The notes: a model not told the origin generated them from the letters alone. 64,000 bases of DNA from Streptococcus sp. oral taxon 431 (GCF_001553685.1 NZ_CP014264.1:1372001-1436000), one strand, 5' to 3'; shown: positions 1 to 7,810, counted from the stretch's first letter. A program made the numbers and translations.

Positions 1-1089
1 AAATATAGTTGAACCCACTGAAGAATTCTCAATTGCATTATTTACTAAATTTTGTAACGCAATAGAAATTGAATTTTTATCTAATTTAATATTACTTGCA
101 TCATGTGAAAGAATTGACAAGCTAAAACCCTTAAGTTTACAAATACTAGTCACAATTTTTATCCAATCGTCTAAAACTTCTTTTGATACAACTTCCTTTG
201 GAGCTTCCATCAAATCAGAAAAATCATTTAGTTTTTTTAGAAAAGATTCCAATCTCTCCACTCCATTTAAAGCATCTTCTGCTCTTTCAAGAACATTTTC
301 TTGATCTTCTTTTAATAATTCTATATTCCCCTTAATTAGAGTAATCGGAGTCCTCACATCATGAGTAATCGATTGAATCATTTCTTTTTGTGTCATCTGC
401 ATATTCCATTGTTTTTCTAATGATGCCTTTAAGCTCCTTGCCATACTATCTATAGAATCTAACACTCCTGAAATTTCTGTATAATCAGAATACTCTCTTT
501 CAAATTCTAATTGTAATTTTTCAATATTTTCATTAGCCTTGGATATCTTTCTAATTTCACTCCTTAATTTCCTTGTCAAATTACTTATTAAATAAATAAA
601 CCCAATTAGCCACAGACAAAACATGCTTGTAAAATACACCAATTCAAAATTTCCAATTATTTTGTATACATTTGGATTGGTAGGTATAGCACTAATTTTA
701 TATTTTATGATCAAATCTTTATTACCATTTTTAAAAGCCTTAAATACATCTGAACCTATTATGTGTTCCTTTGAAGATTTTCCTTCTTGCAATGCCTCAC
801 TTATTTTTTGATTATAGCGTTCATCAATCGTATTTTCTATAATTTCTCCATTATCTCTTAATTGATATTCATAAAAAAATGGTATTTTATCAATTTCCCA
901 ATTCTCTTTTTGAAACTCATATTTTACTGTATCAGAATGTCTTTCAGCATAATTTGCAGGATATACTACCCCAGTGTTAATTAAGACGTTTAGAGGCATA
1001 TAGGAAAATAAACTCATAAATAGTACAAAAAACAATTCTAAAATTGCAAATTTACTAATTAAATAGGTTAAACTTTTTTTAGTTCCCAT
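1..1089 (-). CDS. Sensor histidine kinase, C-terminus beyond window
   Basis: This is a membrane sensor kinase of the two-component system encoded with the response regulator just upstream. The frame is open from an ATG at 1089 to the window edge (363 codons), so the end of the catalytic domain is missing. A hydrophobic segment lies near residues 10-30, an extracytoplasmic stretch follows, and a second membrane segment lies near residue 130-150. The phospho-acceptor motif SITHDVRTPIT has its His at about residue 243, and the N-box ALQNLVNNAIENS is near the window edge. The start overlaps the end of the regulator gene by 22 bases, so the two are translationally coupled. Beside an immunity-type ABC transporter it probably senses an antimicrobial peptide or the transporter state; this is inference. 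Confidence 0.9.
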   Translation of the reverse strand, partial: MGTKKSLTYLISKFAILELFFVLFMSLFSYMPLNVLINTGVVYPANYAERHSDTVKYEFQKENWEIDKIPFFYEYQLRDNGEIIENTIDERYNQKISEALQEGKSSKEHIIGSDVFKAFKNGNKDLIIKYKISAIPTNPNVYKIIGNFELVYFTSMFCLWLIGFIYLISNLTRKLRSEIRKISKANENIEKLQLEFEREYSDYTEISGVLDSIDSMARSLKASLEKQWNMQMTQKEMIQSITHDVRTPITLIKGNIELLKEDQENVLERAEDALNGVERLESFLKKLNDFSDLMEAPKEVVSKEVLDDWIKIVTSICKLKGFSLSILSHDASNIKLDKNSISIALQNLVNNAIENSSVGSTIF

Positions 1090-1736
1090 TGATAACCTAC
1101 TCCCCAAATAGTTTTAACTGGATCTATATGAAATCCAGCAAATTTTTCTCTTATTTTTTTTATTCTTTCTGTAATAGAAGTTGAACTATCACCTTCAGCA
1201 TCATATCCATAAATTGTTGTATAAATCTTTTCTTTAGTAAAAACCTGGTTTCTATTTTTTAAAAGTAATTCGCATATTTCATATTCACTTTTGGTAAGAG
1301 TAATTTCATCTTCCTTGAAATATATTTTTTTAGACAATAAGTCACAAGAAATTGGATAATCAATTATTCTACTATGCTTATCTCTATTTTCTCTTCTAAT
1401 ATGTGCTGCAACCCTCGCCCTTATTTCAGATACAGAAAATGGCTTTGTAACATAATCATCTGCGCCTAAGGCAAATCCCTCTATCTTGTCCTTTTCAAAA
1501 CTTTTAGCCGTCAACAAGATAATCGGTGCATCTATCAATTCTCTATATCGTGATAAAAACTCAAATCCATCCATTTTATCCATCATGACATCAAGAATAA
1601 TCAAATTATATTTAACCAGCTGTTCAGGAACAATTTTTTCAGCTGAATCACAAAGGTCGACATTATATTCTTTTTTAAAAGTCAACTCTAAAAGTCGTAA
1701 TAAATCTTTATCATCATCTATGATTAATAAGTTCAT
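1068..1736 (-). CDS. OmpR-family response regulator
   Basis: This cytoplasmic transcription regulator of 222 residues has a receiver domain (acidic cluster IIDDD near residues 5-9, phospho-acceptor Asp49 in ILDVMMDKMDG, conserved Lys98 in DDYVTKPF). A C-terminal winged-helix DNA-binding domain ends in KTIWGVGYQWELKKV. An upstream in-frame start would add nine residues, but the ATG at 1736 is preceded by a strong GGAGGAG site, which decides the start. The stop of the upstream permease is at 1738, so the genes are tightly coupled. The gene order ATPase, permease, permease, regulator, kinase is typical of lantibiotic self-protection or sensing modules, so it likely activates its own transporter operon. 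Confidence 0.93.
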   Translation of the reverse strand: MNLLIIDDDKDLLRLLELTFKKEYNVDLCDSAEKIVPEQLVKYNLIILDVMMDKMDGFEFLSRYRELIDAPIILLTAKSFEKDKIEGFALGADDYVTKPFSVSEIRARVAAHIRRENRDKHSRIIDYPISCDLLSKKIYFKEDEITLTKSEYEICELLLKNRNQVFTKEKIYTTIYGYDAEGDSSTSITERIKKIREKFAGFHIDPVKTIWGVGYQWELKKV

Positions 1737-1737
1737 T

Positions 1738-2466
1738 CTACTCCTCCATTTTATTAATACCATCCCATCTATTATACCAAATATTAAATACGCCTATAAA
1801 CAATACAGTAATAATTACTGATAATGCTAAAAACATCAAAATAACATGACTTGTAACTTCATGACTTGTATAAGCAAAAATAAGTTTTATCGGCCAAACA
1901 AAAGGTAATAAATACCAAATATTACCGCCTAATTCTGTGGTACCTAACAAAATACCTGATAATGTTAAAAAAATTCCGATTAGTATACTACCAGAAAAAC
2001 CTAATTTCAAACTTAAAAATTGATAAACAGGAATCATTGGCATCAGCATAATTGTACCAATCAAAAAGCATAAAACTGTACTTATATAATTAAACTCAAC
2101 TTTTCCAAACCCTATTAATATCATTACCAAGATAGATATAAATTCAATTATAAATAGTAATATAGAGATATAAATAGATTTAGAAAAGAATATTTTATTC
2201 CTACTAATCCCAGTCCTTAAATCATTTGCAAAATTCCCAGCTACCTTATCAACCTCATATATCATTGGTATATAAAAACACATTGAAAAATTTGCTAAAA
2301 TTATATATGTGCAAAAGAACACTCCCATTTCTTTCCCTATTAATCCTTTTGAATTAATCGAATAAATACCATAAATCAAAGAAAATAGGATTGGGCATAA
2401 AAAAGTCATTAGTCTTACTGGTGTCCTTCTACTTCTAAGCCAGTATGATGATATCATATTATACAC
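1738..2466 (-). CDS. Lantibiotic-immunity-type ABC transporter permease (second)
   Basis: This integral membrane protein of 242 residues has about six hydrophobic segments and an N-terminus typical of the MutG/EpiG and MutE/EpiE immunity permeases (short cytoplasmic start, WLRSRRTP, then a membrane span). It follows another permease after one intergenic base and precedes the regulator with almost no gap. With its partner and the ATPase it would form an exporter that clears membrane-active peptides such as lantibiotics or bacitracin from the cell surface. Substrate specificity cannot be read from the sequence. No biosynthetic gene for a lantibiotic is nearby within the window. Confidence 0.8.
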   Translation of the reverse strand: MYNMISSYWLRSRRTPVRLMTFLCPILFSLIYGIYSINSKGLIGKEMGVFFCTYIILANFSMCFYIPMIYEVDKVAGNFANDLRTGISRNKIFFSKSIYISILLFIIEFISILVMILIGFGKVEFNYISTVLCFLIGTIMLMPMIPVYQFLSLKLGFSGSILIGIFLTLSGILLGTTELGGNIWYLLPFVWPIKLIFAYTSHEVTSHVILMFLALSVIITVLFIGVFNIWYNRWDGINKMEE

Positions 2467-2467
2467 T

Positions 2468-3220
2468 TCATTTACTCCTTTTGTTGTTAATTAGAAGACT
2501 TAATGTTAATACGACTACATAGACCGCAATACTTAAAATCAATCCTAAGTATGTTGCATCCATATTCATTAGTGTAGAGCCAGTCTCAAGAAAAGTACCA
2601 TTTGGATGTACTCCAACAACTGGACTAAGCATTCGCAAGTTATATGACCATGGAAATAAAATCCAATTTTTTGTTACTGCAATCACAGCCGATGGGAATG
2701 TCAACACAAAATTCAACAATATAAGAACAGCTTTCTTTTTTGTAAGTCCATATATCAAAAAAGATAAAGCAACAATCGGTAAACTTCCAATAAAAAGACA
2801 AATAGTAGCTATAATTAATTGACTTAGCGATATTTTTTCACCTAGAAAAAATATCGCAACAGTAAATATTAATATTGTTGATATTAGTAGAATAATAAAT
2901 AATTCAGCTACAATAATAATATTTTTTGCCAATTCTATTTTTGTAAAACTTAGATTTTTGCTTTTTTGTAAAACAATATGCTCGCTCTTTTCTTTACCAT
3001 TTATATTCACAACTAGTAAGCTCAAAACTATTGGGAGAATTAAAAGTGGATACCAATTAAAAGAAGTTGCCAATATGTAACTTTTTCCTTCTGGGCTTTC
3101 CCCCATCAAACTAATCATAGCTATATTAAATAAAACAAAAATTATCGGCACAATAATTCCTAACTTTAAGTTAGCAGATCTTTTTTCTTTCATTAACTCT
3201 GTTTTAATATAACTAATCAT
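2468..3220 (-). CDS. Lantibiotic-immunity-type ABC transporter permease (first)
   Basis: This membrane protein of 250 residues has six predicted spans. It begins MISYIKTELMKEKRSANLKLG, the amphipathic amino-terminus usual for ABC-2 type permeases of the EpiE/MutE group. Its start overlaps the ATPase gene by eight bases, which indicates translational coupling and equal stoichiometry. It is very AT-rich, like the rest of this block. A bacitracin-type BcrB role is an alternative; a general ABC-2 immunity permease is the safe call. Confidence 0.8.
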   Translation of the reverse strand: MISYIKTELMKEKRSANLKLGIIVPIIFVLFNIAMISLMGESPEGKSYILATSFNWYPLLILPIVLSLLVVNINGKEKSEHIVLQKSKNLSFTKIELAKNIIIVAELFIILLISTILIFTVAIFFLGEKISLSQLIIATICLFIGSLPIVALSFLIYGLTKKKAVLILLNFVLTFPSAVIAVTKNWILFPWSYNLRMLSPVVGVHPNGTFLETGSTLMNMDATYLGLILSIAVYVVVLTLSLLINNKRSK

Positions 3221-3917
3221 TATTTTTCACATCCTTTTTTATCATTTCTAAAAACAATTTTTCCAAATCCATCTCATCAGAATTATTAGCTTCATAAATG
3301 AGATGCCCATTATTAATAATCCCTATCCTATCTGCTATCTGTTGAATCTCACTCAAAATATGACTTGAAATAATGACTGTAATCCCTTTTTTAGAAAACT
3401 CTTTTATCATTTCTCTTAACTCTTGAATTCCCAAAGGATCTAGTCCATTAGTTGGTTCATCAAGTATCAATAATTCTGGATTATTTATTAGTGTCATTGC
3501 AATTCCAAGTCTTTGTTTCATCCCCAATGAAAAATTTTTTACCAATTTTTTATTTGTGTTTTCTAACCCAACTGTTTTTAACACATAATCAATTCTTCTT
3601 TTATCAATATTTAATAATACTGTTAAAACTTCTAAGTTTTCGTATGCTGTTAAATTTGGATAGATGGCAGGATGCTCTATGATAGCTCCAACTTTTTTTA
3701 AATCTTGTGTACACATGCTTTTTCCTTCAAAAAAAATATCCCCTGATGTACAATTCATAACTTTAGTAATTATTTTTAATAGCGTTGATTTCCCAGCACC
3801 ATTCGGTCCTAATAGTCCATATATCTTTCCTTTTTCTGCTTTAATTGATATATTTTCAAGTACCATTTGTTCTTTGATTTTCTTTGTTAAATTTCTTGTT
3901 TCAAGCATAATTTCCAT
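3213..3917 (-). CDS. ABC transporter ATP-binding protein, BcrA/lantibiotic-immunity type
   Basis: This cytoplasmic ATPase of 234 residues powers the two permeases encoded next. It shows a Walker A motif GPNGAGKST at residues 37-45, an ABC signature FSLGMKQRLGIA, a Walker B LLILDEPTNGLDPLG and a switch His in IISSHILSE. The short length and absence of a fused membrane domain fit the BcrA, SpaF and MutF immunity subfamily. The first ATG at 3917 has a GGAGG site eight bases upstream and is kept. It heads a five-gene operon ending in the kinase. Substrate is unknown. Confidence 0.9.
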   Translation of the reverse strand: MEIMLETRNLTKKIKEQMVLENISIKAEKGKIYGLLGPNGAGKSTLLKIITKVMNCTSGDIFFEGKSMCTQDLKKVGAIIEHPAIYPNLTAYENLEVLTVLLNIDKRRIDYVLKTVGLENTNKKLVKNFSLGMKQRLGIAMTLINNPELLILDEPTNGLDPLGIQELREMIKEFSKKGITVIISSHILSEIQQIADRIGIINNGHLIYEANNSDEMDLEKLFLEMIKKDVKNND

Positions 3918-3970
3918 ATAATGTTCCTCCGTTTCTTATGTAATCAATTCTAATACTAAAAAATAACCAA

Positions 3971-3998
3971 ATTATAATTACTCTATTTTTTTTGTAAA
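3971..3998 (-). promoter_or_regulatory. Promoter of immunity operon
   Basis: On the minus strand TTTACA (3993-3998) and TATAAT (3971-3976) are separated by 16 bases, upstream of the ATPase start. This is a good sigma-70-type match. No operator for the regulator was identified with confidence. Confidence 0.6.
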
Positions 3999-4020
3999 AC
4001 AAAAAGCATATATAAATTTT

Positions 4021-4056
4021 AAAAAGGAGTAAGCAACTCTTCTGTTCACTTACTCC
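4021..4056 (-). terminator. Terminator behind methylase remnant
   Basis: On the minus strand an eight-base stem GGAGTAAG/CTTACTCC is followed by TTTTT. It lies directly after the stop of the broken methylase gene and upstream of the immunity promoter, so it would insulate that operon. Confidence 0.7.
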
Positions 4057-4065
4057 CCCATACTT

Positions 4066-4272
4066 TTATCTAAAATCCTTCAGCAATTCTTGATTATAGT
4101 CATTGATAATCGCCTTATTTGGTTGAAGATGAAATAATATTGCACTACCACCAATAAAAGGCTCTACATAAGTAGAAATCCTTTTTTGGTATTAAAGGTT
4201 CAATGTCCGAAATTAACTGTCTTTTTCCCCCTACCCATTTAAGAACAGGGGCAACAAGTCTATTTTTTTCAT
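4066..4272 (-). pseudogene. Fragment of DNA N6-adenine methyltransferase (Dam/DpnM type), frameshifted
   Basis: Two minus-strand frames together read like the first 65 or so residues of a Dam/DpnM-family methylase. The first frame carries RLVAPVLKWVGGKRQLISDI, the SAM-binding KWxGGK region. After a one-base shift in the run near 4179-4187 the second frame continues with TYVEPFIGGSAILFHL and then AIINDYNQELLKDF before a stop at 4066. The catalytic DPPY motif is absent, so the fragment cannot be active. No in-frame start codon remains. It is most likely a relic of a restriction-modification or phage cassette once inserted next to tRNA-Arg. Confidence 0.75.
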
Positions 4273-4433
4273 TTTTTATATAACTTCATTATCTTGTAAT
4301 TATATCATATTTAAACTAGAACTTTCATTCAGTATATTCACAAATACTAAAAAAATCAAAGTAAAAAATACAAAACAAAATAGACCAGCTTCCTGATCTA
4401 CTTTATTCTATATCCATTAACTTAAATCTAATT

Positions 4434-4475
4434 TTTGGTCAAAATTTGGTCAAATTTTGGTCAAGTTTTGGTCAA
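4434..4475. repeat. Four TTTGGTCAA repeats with exact 11-bp period
   Basis: TTTGGTCAA occurs at 4434, 4445, 4456 and 4467, each start exactly 11 bases after the last, with variable two-base spacers. Spacing of one helical turn suggests a protein-binding array. They lie 100 bases from the tRNA-Arg 3' end, which fits integrase arm sites or iterons left by an excised element; that role is inference. Confidence 0.75.
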
Positions 4476-4576
4476 AAAATATAAATATACTATCCTATTT
4501 TTAAAAAATAATTTGTGATGATTGCCTATAAATAAAACCTTTAAATATTCTTTATGCTTCTTTACGCTTCTTATAA

Positions 4577-4648
4577 TGCCCCCTGCAGGAATCGAACCTG
4601 CAACTACTCCTTAGGAGGGAGTTGTTATATCCATTGAACTAAGGGAGC
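4577..4648 (-). tRNA. tRNA-Arg (CCT anticodon)
   Basis: The 72-base gene on the minus strand has acceptor arm GCTCCCT paired with AGGGGGC, a T-loop GGTTCGATTCC and an anticodon loop CTCCTAA with anticodon CCT (complement at 4613-4615). No CCA is encoded. It lies downstream of rplS. The 3' side of such tRNA genes is a common integration site for mobile elements, and the accessory block starts exactly there. Confidence 0.95.
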
Positions 4649-4653
4649 TAGAG

Positions 4654-4683
4654 AAAAACTCTGCCGAATGAGCAGAGTTTTTT
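4654..4683 (-). terminator. Terminator after rplS
   Basis: The stem ACTCTGC/GCAGAGT with flanking A and T runs lies between the rplS stop and the tRNA. It can work on both strands. Confidence 0.85.
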
Positions 4684-4690
4684 GGTCGAA

Positions 4691-5038
4691 TTAACGACGG
4701 ATTTCTTTGATACGAGCTGCTTTACCTTGAAGAGCACGCAAGTAGTACAATTTCGCACGACGTACTTTACCGTAACGAACAACTTCGATCTTTTCAACAC
4801 GTGGAGTGTGGATTGGGAAGATACGTTCAACACCTACACCGTTAGAGATTTTACGAACTGTGTAGTTTTCTGAGATACCAGCACCTTTACGTGCAATAAC
4901 AACACCTTCAAAGATCTGAACACGTTCACGGTTACCTTCGACAACTTTCGCGTGTACACGAACAGTGTCACCAGGACGGAATGATGGGATATCAGTACGA
5001 AGTTGACCTTCAGTCAAGCTTTGGATTAATGGATTCAT
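4691..5038 (-). CDS. rplS: 50S ribosomal protein L19
   Basis: This 115-residue protein of the large ribosomal subunit lies at the 30S-50S interface. The conserved [32 protein letters not shown] core and the [17 protein letters not shown] tail are intact, and length matches the family. The ATG at 5038 follows TAGGAGAATAAA, a good ribosome site. A structured leader precedes it, consistent with autogenous control known for several ribosomal protein operons. It is monocistronic, with a promoter inside the end of the upstream crcB gene and its own terminator. Confidence 0.98.
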   Translation of the reverse strand: MNPLIQSLTEGQLRTDIPSFRPGDTVRVHAKVVEGNRERVQIFEGVVIARKGAGISENYTVRKISNGVGVERIFPIHTPRVEKIEVVRYGKVRRAKLYYLRALQGKAARIKEIRR

Positions 5039-5064
5039 TTTATTCTCCTATCTTTGTCAATCTT

Positions 5065-5130
5065 GAGGAAGCTTCCTCAGCGGATAAACTGTATTTTTGT
5101 GCGTCCATTACACACAAGATACAGTTTACC
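5065..5130 (-). promoter_or_regulatory. Structured 5' leader of rplS (L19 leader-like)
   Basis: The leader RNA can fold into a long stem (GGTAAACTGTAT with ATACAGTTTATCC) capped by a second stem (TTGTGTG with CGCACAA). The palindrome GAGGAAGCTTCCTC (5065-5078) follows. This resembles the L19 leader described in low-GC Gram-positive bacteria; binding of L19 is inferred, not shown. Confidence 0.6.
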
Positions 5131-5155
5131 AAATTTCTTAAAAAAAGTAAAGAAA

Positions 5156-5185
5156 TTTATAGCAAAATTCCTAAAAAAATTGCAA
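5156..5185 (-). promoter_or_regulatory. Promoter of rplS inside crcB 3' end
   Basis: On the minus strand TTGCAA (5180-5185) and TATAAA (5156-5161), with TG one base upstream of the latter, are 18 bases apart. The resulting RNA would start just before the leader fold. Confidence 0.5.
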
Positions 5186-5486
5186 CTAAACCACCTAAGT
5201 AGGTTAAGAGAAAATATCTGTAAAAGATCTTCTTATCAGTTAAGAGTTTTTGGAGTTCATCATTCAAGGTTGAAAAAGTGGTTAGACCTCCACAGAAGCC
5301 TGTAGCAAGAATAGCATAGAGCTCTTTATCTTCTACATAATTGTAAAATAAACCAATTAAAAAACAACCTAAAAGATTTGCTAGAAGTGTTCCTAATGGT
5401 AAAACTCTCTCTTGATTGAGGGTAGAAAGGAAATAACGAACAAGCGCTCCAACGCCACAAGCAAGTGCTAAATACATGATTACCAT
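5157..5486 (-). CDS. crcB: Fluoride channel CrcB/Fluc (second copy)
   Basis: This small membrane protein of about 109 residues has four predicted spans and forms fluoride-export channels as dual-topology dimers. It contains the pore Asn segment LLANLLGCFLIG and the GGLTTFSTLNDE motif of the family. An ATG six codons upstream is possible, but the ATG at 5486 follows GGGAGG by five bases and is preferred; it overlaps the end of the upstream paralogue by seven bases. Paired, divergent crcB genes in Gram-positives usually form heterodimers. No fluoride riboswitch is seen upstream of the operon. Confidence 0.92.
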   Translation of the reverse strand: MVIMYLALACGVGALVRYFLSTLNQERVLPLGTLLANLLGCFLIGLFYNYVEDKELYAILATGFCGGLTTFSTLNDELQKLLTDKKIFYRYFLLTYLGGLVAIFLGILL

Positions 5487-5854
5487 TTCTTCCTCCCTAA
5501 ACAATAAGCCAATAAAAGCCCTCCACCAATGCTCAGAACTAGATAGATTATCAGACTTGGATAAGAACCTGTATCCAGCAATTTTACGGCATCTAACATG
5601 AGGCTAGAAAAAGTCGTCAAACCGCCACAAAAGCCAGTTCCAAGTGCTAAAATCAGACCCTTACTGCTCCCCTTATAAACCAAATAACCTTTGACAAGAT
5701 AGACTAAACAGAAAATTCCTAGATAGTTGACGACTAGTGTCCCCCATGGAAAAGCTGGACTGGTTGGCAACCATTTGGAAATCAAATAACGGACAAGGCC
5801 TCCTAGCATGGCAGCTAGAAAGATTCCTAGTGGGTAAAATTGTTCTTTTTTCAT
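5480..5854 (-). CDS. crcB: Fluoride channel CrcB/Fluc (first copy)
   Basis: This 124-residue four-span membrane protein has the conserved segments GTLVVNYLGIFCL (pore Asn) and GTGFCGGLTTFSSLMLD. It overlaps chorismate mutase by the four bases ATGA and its own downstream paralogue by seven bases, so the three genes form one operon. The two copies differ widely in sequence, as expected for subunits of an asymmetric channel. It protects enolase and other enzymes from fluoride, a relevant stress for oral streptococci; that ecological link is inference. Confidence 0.92.
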   Translation of the reverse strand: MKKEQFYPLGIFLAAMLGGLVRYLISKWLPTSPAFPWGTLVVNYLGIFCLVYLVKGYLVYKGSSKGLILALGTGFCGGLTTFSSLMLDAVKLLDTGSYPSLIIYLVLSIGGGLLLAYCLGRKKW

Positions 5855-6117
5855 TTGATGTTTTTATCCTGATAATCGCGCGAACGTTTGAGAATGTCTG
5901 AAAAAGTCGCGACAATTGTCTCTTCGTATTTTTTATTGCTGACACGACTTCTGACTTTTTCAAAGATAGCTTCTTCTCTTTTAGTGTCCAAAATCGGTTT
6001 TCCTGAAGCCTTTTTATAAGCAACTACGCCTTCCACAAGATGCATTCTTTCTTCCAAGAGCTTCACGATTTGATCATCAATTTGATCGATTTCTTGTCTA
6101 ATAATATCTAAATCCAT
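5851..6117 (-). CDS. Chorismate mutase, AroQ class
   Basis: This 88-residue, all-helical monofunctional enzyme converts chorismate to prephenate on the way to phenylalanine and tyrosine. The AroQ pattern is clear: an N-terminal helix LDIIRQEIDQIDDQIVKLLEERM with the active-site Arg, then VAYKKASGKPILDTKREE with the catalytic Lys and Arg. It heads an operon with two fluoride channels, a conserved but functionally unexplained grouping in streptococci. An extended -10 lies at 6141-6146. Confidence 0.92.
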   Translation of the reverse strand: MDLDIIRQEIDQIDDQIVKLLEERMHLVEGVVAYKKASGKPILDTKREEAIFEKVRSRVSNKKYEETIVATFSDILKRSRDYQDKNIK

Positions 6118-6140
6118 AGAGTCTCCTTTTTATTTGAATG

Positions 6141-6149
6141 ATTTTAGCA
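6141..6149 (-). promoter_or_regulatory. Extended -10 promoter of chorismate mutase operon
   Basis: The minus strand reads TGCTAAAAT, an extended -10 element, 24 bases before the chorismate mutase start. No convincing -35 is seen. Confidence 0.5.
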
Positions 6150-6191
6150 AAATCTTCTAATTGGAATGGTACATTTTTAGGAACAACTAAC

Positions 6192-6221
6192 AAAAACTGC
6201 ACTGACAACTTTCATCAGTGC
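6192..6221 (-). terminator. Terminator of flavodoxin gene
   Basis: The stem GCACTGA/TCAGTGC is followed on the minus strand by AGTTTTTGTT. It lies ten bases after the flavodoxin stop. Confidence 0.85.
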
Positions 6222-6231
6222 AACTTCATGC

Positions 6232-6675
6232 TTATCCTACTTTAGCAGCCAATTCTTCTGCAAATTGTTCCAAGCGTTCGATATCTTCTTCTTCTGCAGA
6301 GAGATCCACTTTGACGCACTCTGATCCCTTTTCAGCTCCTGTTGCCACAAATACACGATCAAAGTCATCAACAGCTTTACAGAACTCATCGTAGAAAGTA
6401 TCGCCTGATCCTACCACACCGTAGATCTTGCCACTCAAATTAAGATCTGCTAGGTCTTCGTAGAAGTCCATCATCTCATCTGGTAACTCTCCATCACCAT
6501 ATGTGTAGGTCGCAACGATTGCGATATCTGCTTCAAGAAAGTCAGATGCGTCAACAGTTGTACATTCATCAACATCTACCTCTAAGCCCAACTCACGCAA
6601 TTTATCTGCTACAATATCTGCAATTTCTTCGGTATTACCGGTCATACTGGCAAATACAATTTTTGCTAATGCCAT
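6232..6675 (-). CDS. Flavodoxin
   Basis: This 147-residue FMN-binding electron carrier is cytoplasmic. The FMN phosphate loop SMTGNTEEIAD is at residues 10-20, and the flavin-binding loops TYTYGDGELPDEM and GSGDTFYDEFC follow. The protein is very acidic, as flavodoxins are. It is preceded by GAGGAGGACGAT and an extended -10 TGATATAAT. It stands alone, divergent from nrnA. Partners are not visible in the window. Confidence 0.95.
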   Translation of the reverse strand: MALAKIVFASMTGNTEEIADIVADKLRELGLEVDVDECTTVDASDFLEADIAIVATYTYGDGELPDEMMDFYEDLADLNLSGKIYGVVGSGDTFYDEFCKAVDDFDRVFVATGAEKGSECVKVDLSAEEEDIERLEQFAEELAAKVG

Positions 6676-6712
6676 ATCGTCCTCCTCAATTTATCTTCCT
6701 CCATTATATCAC

Positions 6713-6721
6713 ATCTTTTTC
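6713..6721 (-). promoter_or_regulatory. Promoter of flavodoxin gene
   Basis: The minus strand carries TGATATAAT, an extended -10, 37 bases upstream of the start codon. It is divergent from the nrnA promoter. Confidence 0.6.
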
Positions 6722-6743
6722 ATTTTAAAAATAAAAACTCTTG

Positions 6744-6752
6744 TGCTACAAT
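6744..6752 (+). promoter_or_regulatory. Promoter of nrnA
   Basis: An extended -10 TGCTACAAT lies 26 bases upstream of the ATG at 6779. Confidence 0.6.
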
Positions 6753-6778
6753 GAAATAAGAAAGAATTGAGGTTACTT

Positions 6779-7714
6779 ATGGAAATTTGCCATCAAATTT
6801 TAGGAAAAATTAAAGCATACGATACCATTGTCATTCACCGTCACATGAAACCCGATCCTGATGCCTTAGGAAGTCAGGTTGGACTCAAAGCACTTCTGGA
6901 ACATCATTTCCCAGAAAAAAAAATCAAGGTAGTCGGTTATGATGAACCTACCCTAACATGGCTTACAAAGATGGATCAGGTAGAAGACAAAGATTATCAA
7001 GGAGCGCTTGCTATCATTTGTGATACAGCAAATACTGCTCGTATCGATGATAAACGTTATATCAATGCTGAAACCATTATTAAAATTGACCACCATCCAA
7101 ATGATGAAGTATACGGAGATCTTGTTTGGGTAGATACCAACTCGAGCAGTGCCAGTGAGATGATTGCTCTCTTTGCTGAAGCAACTAATCTTGAATTATC
7201 TGACTATGCAGCTAAAATGCTATGCGCTGGAATTATTGGCGATACCGGCCGTTTCCTTTATCCGTCTACTTCTGCTCGTACCCTTCGAATTGCTAGTAAA
7301 CTAAGAGAACATAACTTTGACTATGCTGAATTAGCACGTAAAATGGACACCATGAGCTTTAAAATTGCTAAACTTCAAGGTTATGTCTATGATCACTTAG
7401 AAGTTGATGAAAACGGTGTTGCGCGTGTCATTCTGACTCAAGAAATTCTAAAAACATATCAAGTAACAGACGCAGAAACAGCAGCCATTGTTGGCGCTCC
7501 AGGACGTATTGATACTGTTAACCTTTGGGGAATATTTGTGGAACAAGCAGATGGCCACTATCGCGTTCGACTTCGCAGTAAATTCGTTCCAATCAATGGT
7601 GTTGCAAAAGAACATGATGGTGGAGGTCACCCACTTGCAAGTGGTGCTAACTCCTATAGCCTAGAGGAAAATGAAGTCATCTACCAAAAATTAAAAAACT
7701 TACTGAAAAAATAG
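6779..7714 (+). CDS. DHH/DHHA1 phosphoesterase, NrnA-like (nanoRNase/pAp phosphatase)
   Basis: This 311-residue cytoplasmic enzyme is predicted to degrade 2-5 nt RNAs, linear pApA from c-di-AMP and 3'-phosphoadenosine 5'-phosphate. Metal-binding motifs are visible in order: VIHRHMKPDPDALGS, AIICDTANTARID and KIDHHPNDE (the DHH signature). The DHHA1 substrate loop GGGHPLASGA lies near the C-terminus. A TTG four codons upstream opens the frame, but GAGG sits seven bases before the ATG at 6779, which is chosen. It is close to Pde2 of streptococci in architecture; which substrate dominates cannot be told here. Confidence 0.92.
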   Translation: MEICHQILGKIKAYDTIVIHRHMKPDPDALGSQVGLKALLEHHFPEKKIKVVGYDEPTLTWLTKMDQVEDKDYQGALAIICDTANTARIDDKRYINAETIIKIDHHPNDEVYGDLVWVDTNSSSASEMIALFAEATNLELSDYAAKMLCAGIIGDTGRFLYPSTSARTLRIASKLREHNFDYAELARKMDTMSFKIAKLQGYVYDHLEVDENGVARVILTQEILKTYQVTDAETAAIVGAPGRIDTVNLWGIFVEQADGHYRVRLRSKFVPINGVAKEHDGGGHPLASGANSYSLEENEVIYQKLKNLLKK

Positions 7715-7810
7715 ATAAAAAGCTTGCCAAACTTAGCATAATCTGTTAGACTAGTATGGTAACAATCTATGGCTCGCAAAGAGACCATGGCAGAAAGGAA
7801 ATATTGCAAA

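Noticed and set aside
623-811. Small plus-strand open frame near the window start
   Set aside because: It is antisense to the histidine kinase, whose frame is open and carries clear kinase motifs.
4434-4475. CRISPR-like array
   Set aside because: Repeat units are only 9 bases with two-base spacers and there are no cas genes, so it is not a CRISPR array.
5855-6190. Fluoride riboswitch upstream of the crcB operon
   Set aside because: The crcB genes lie behind chorismate mutase, and the short leader before that gene lacks the conserved fluoride riboswitch core as far as I can read it.
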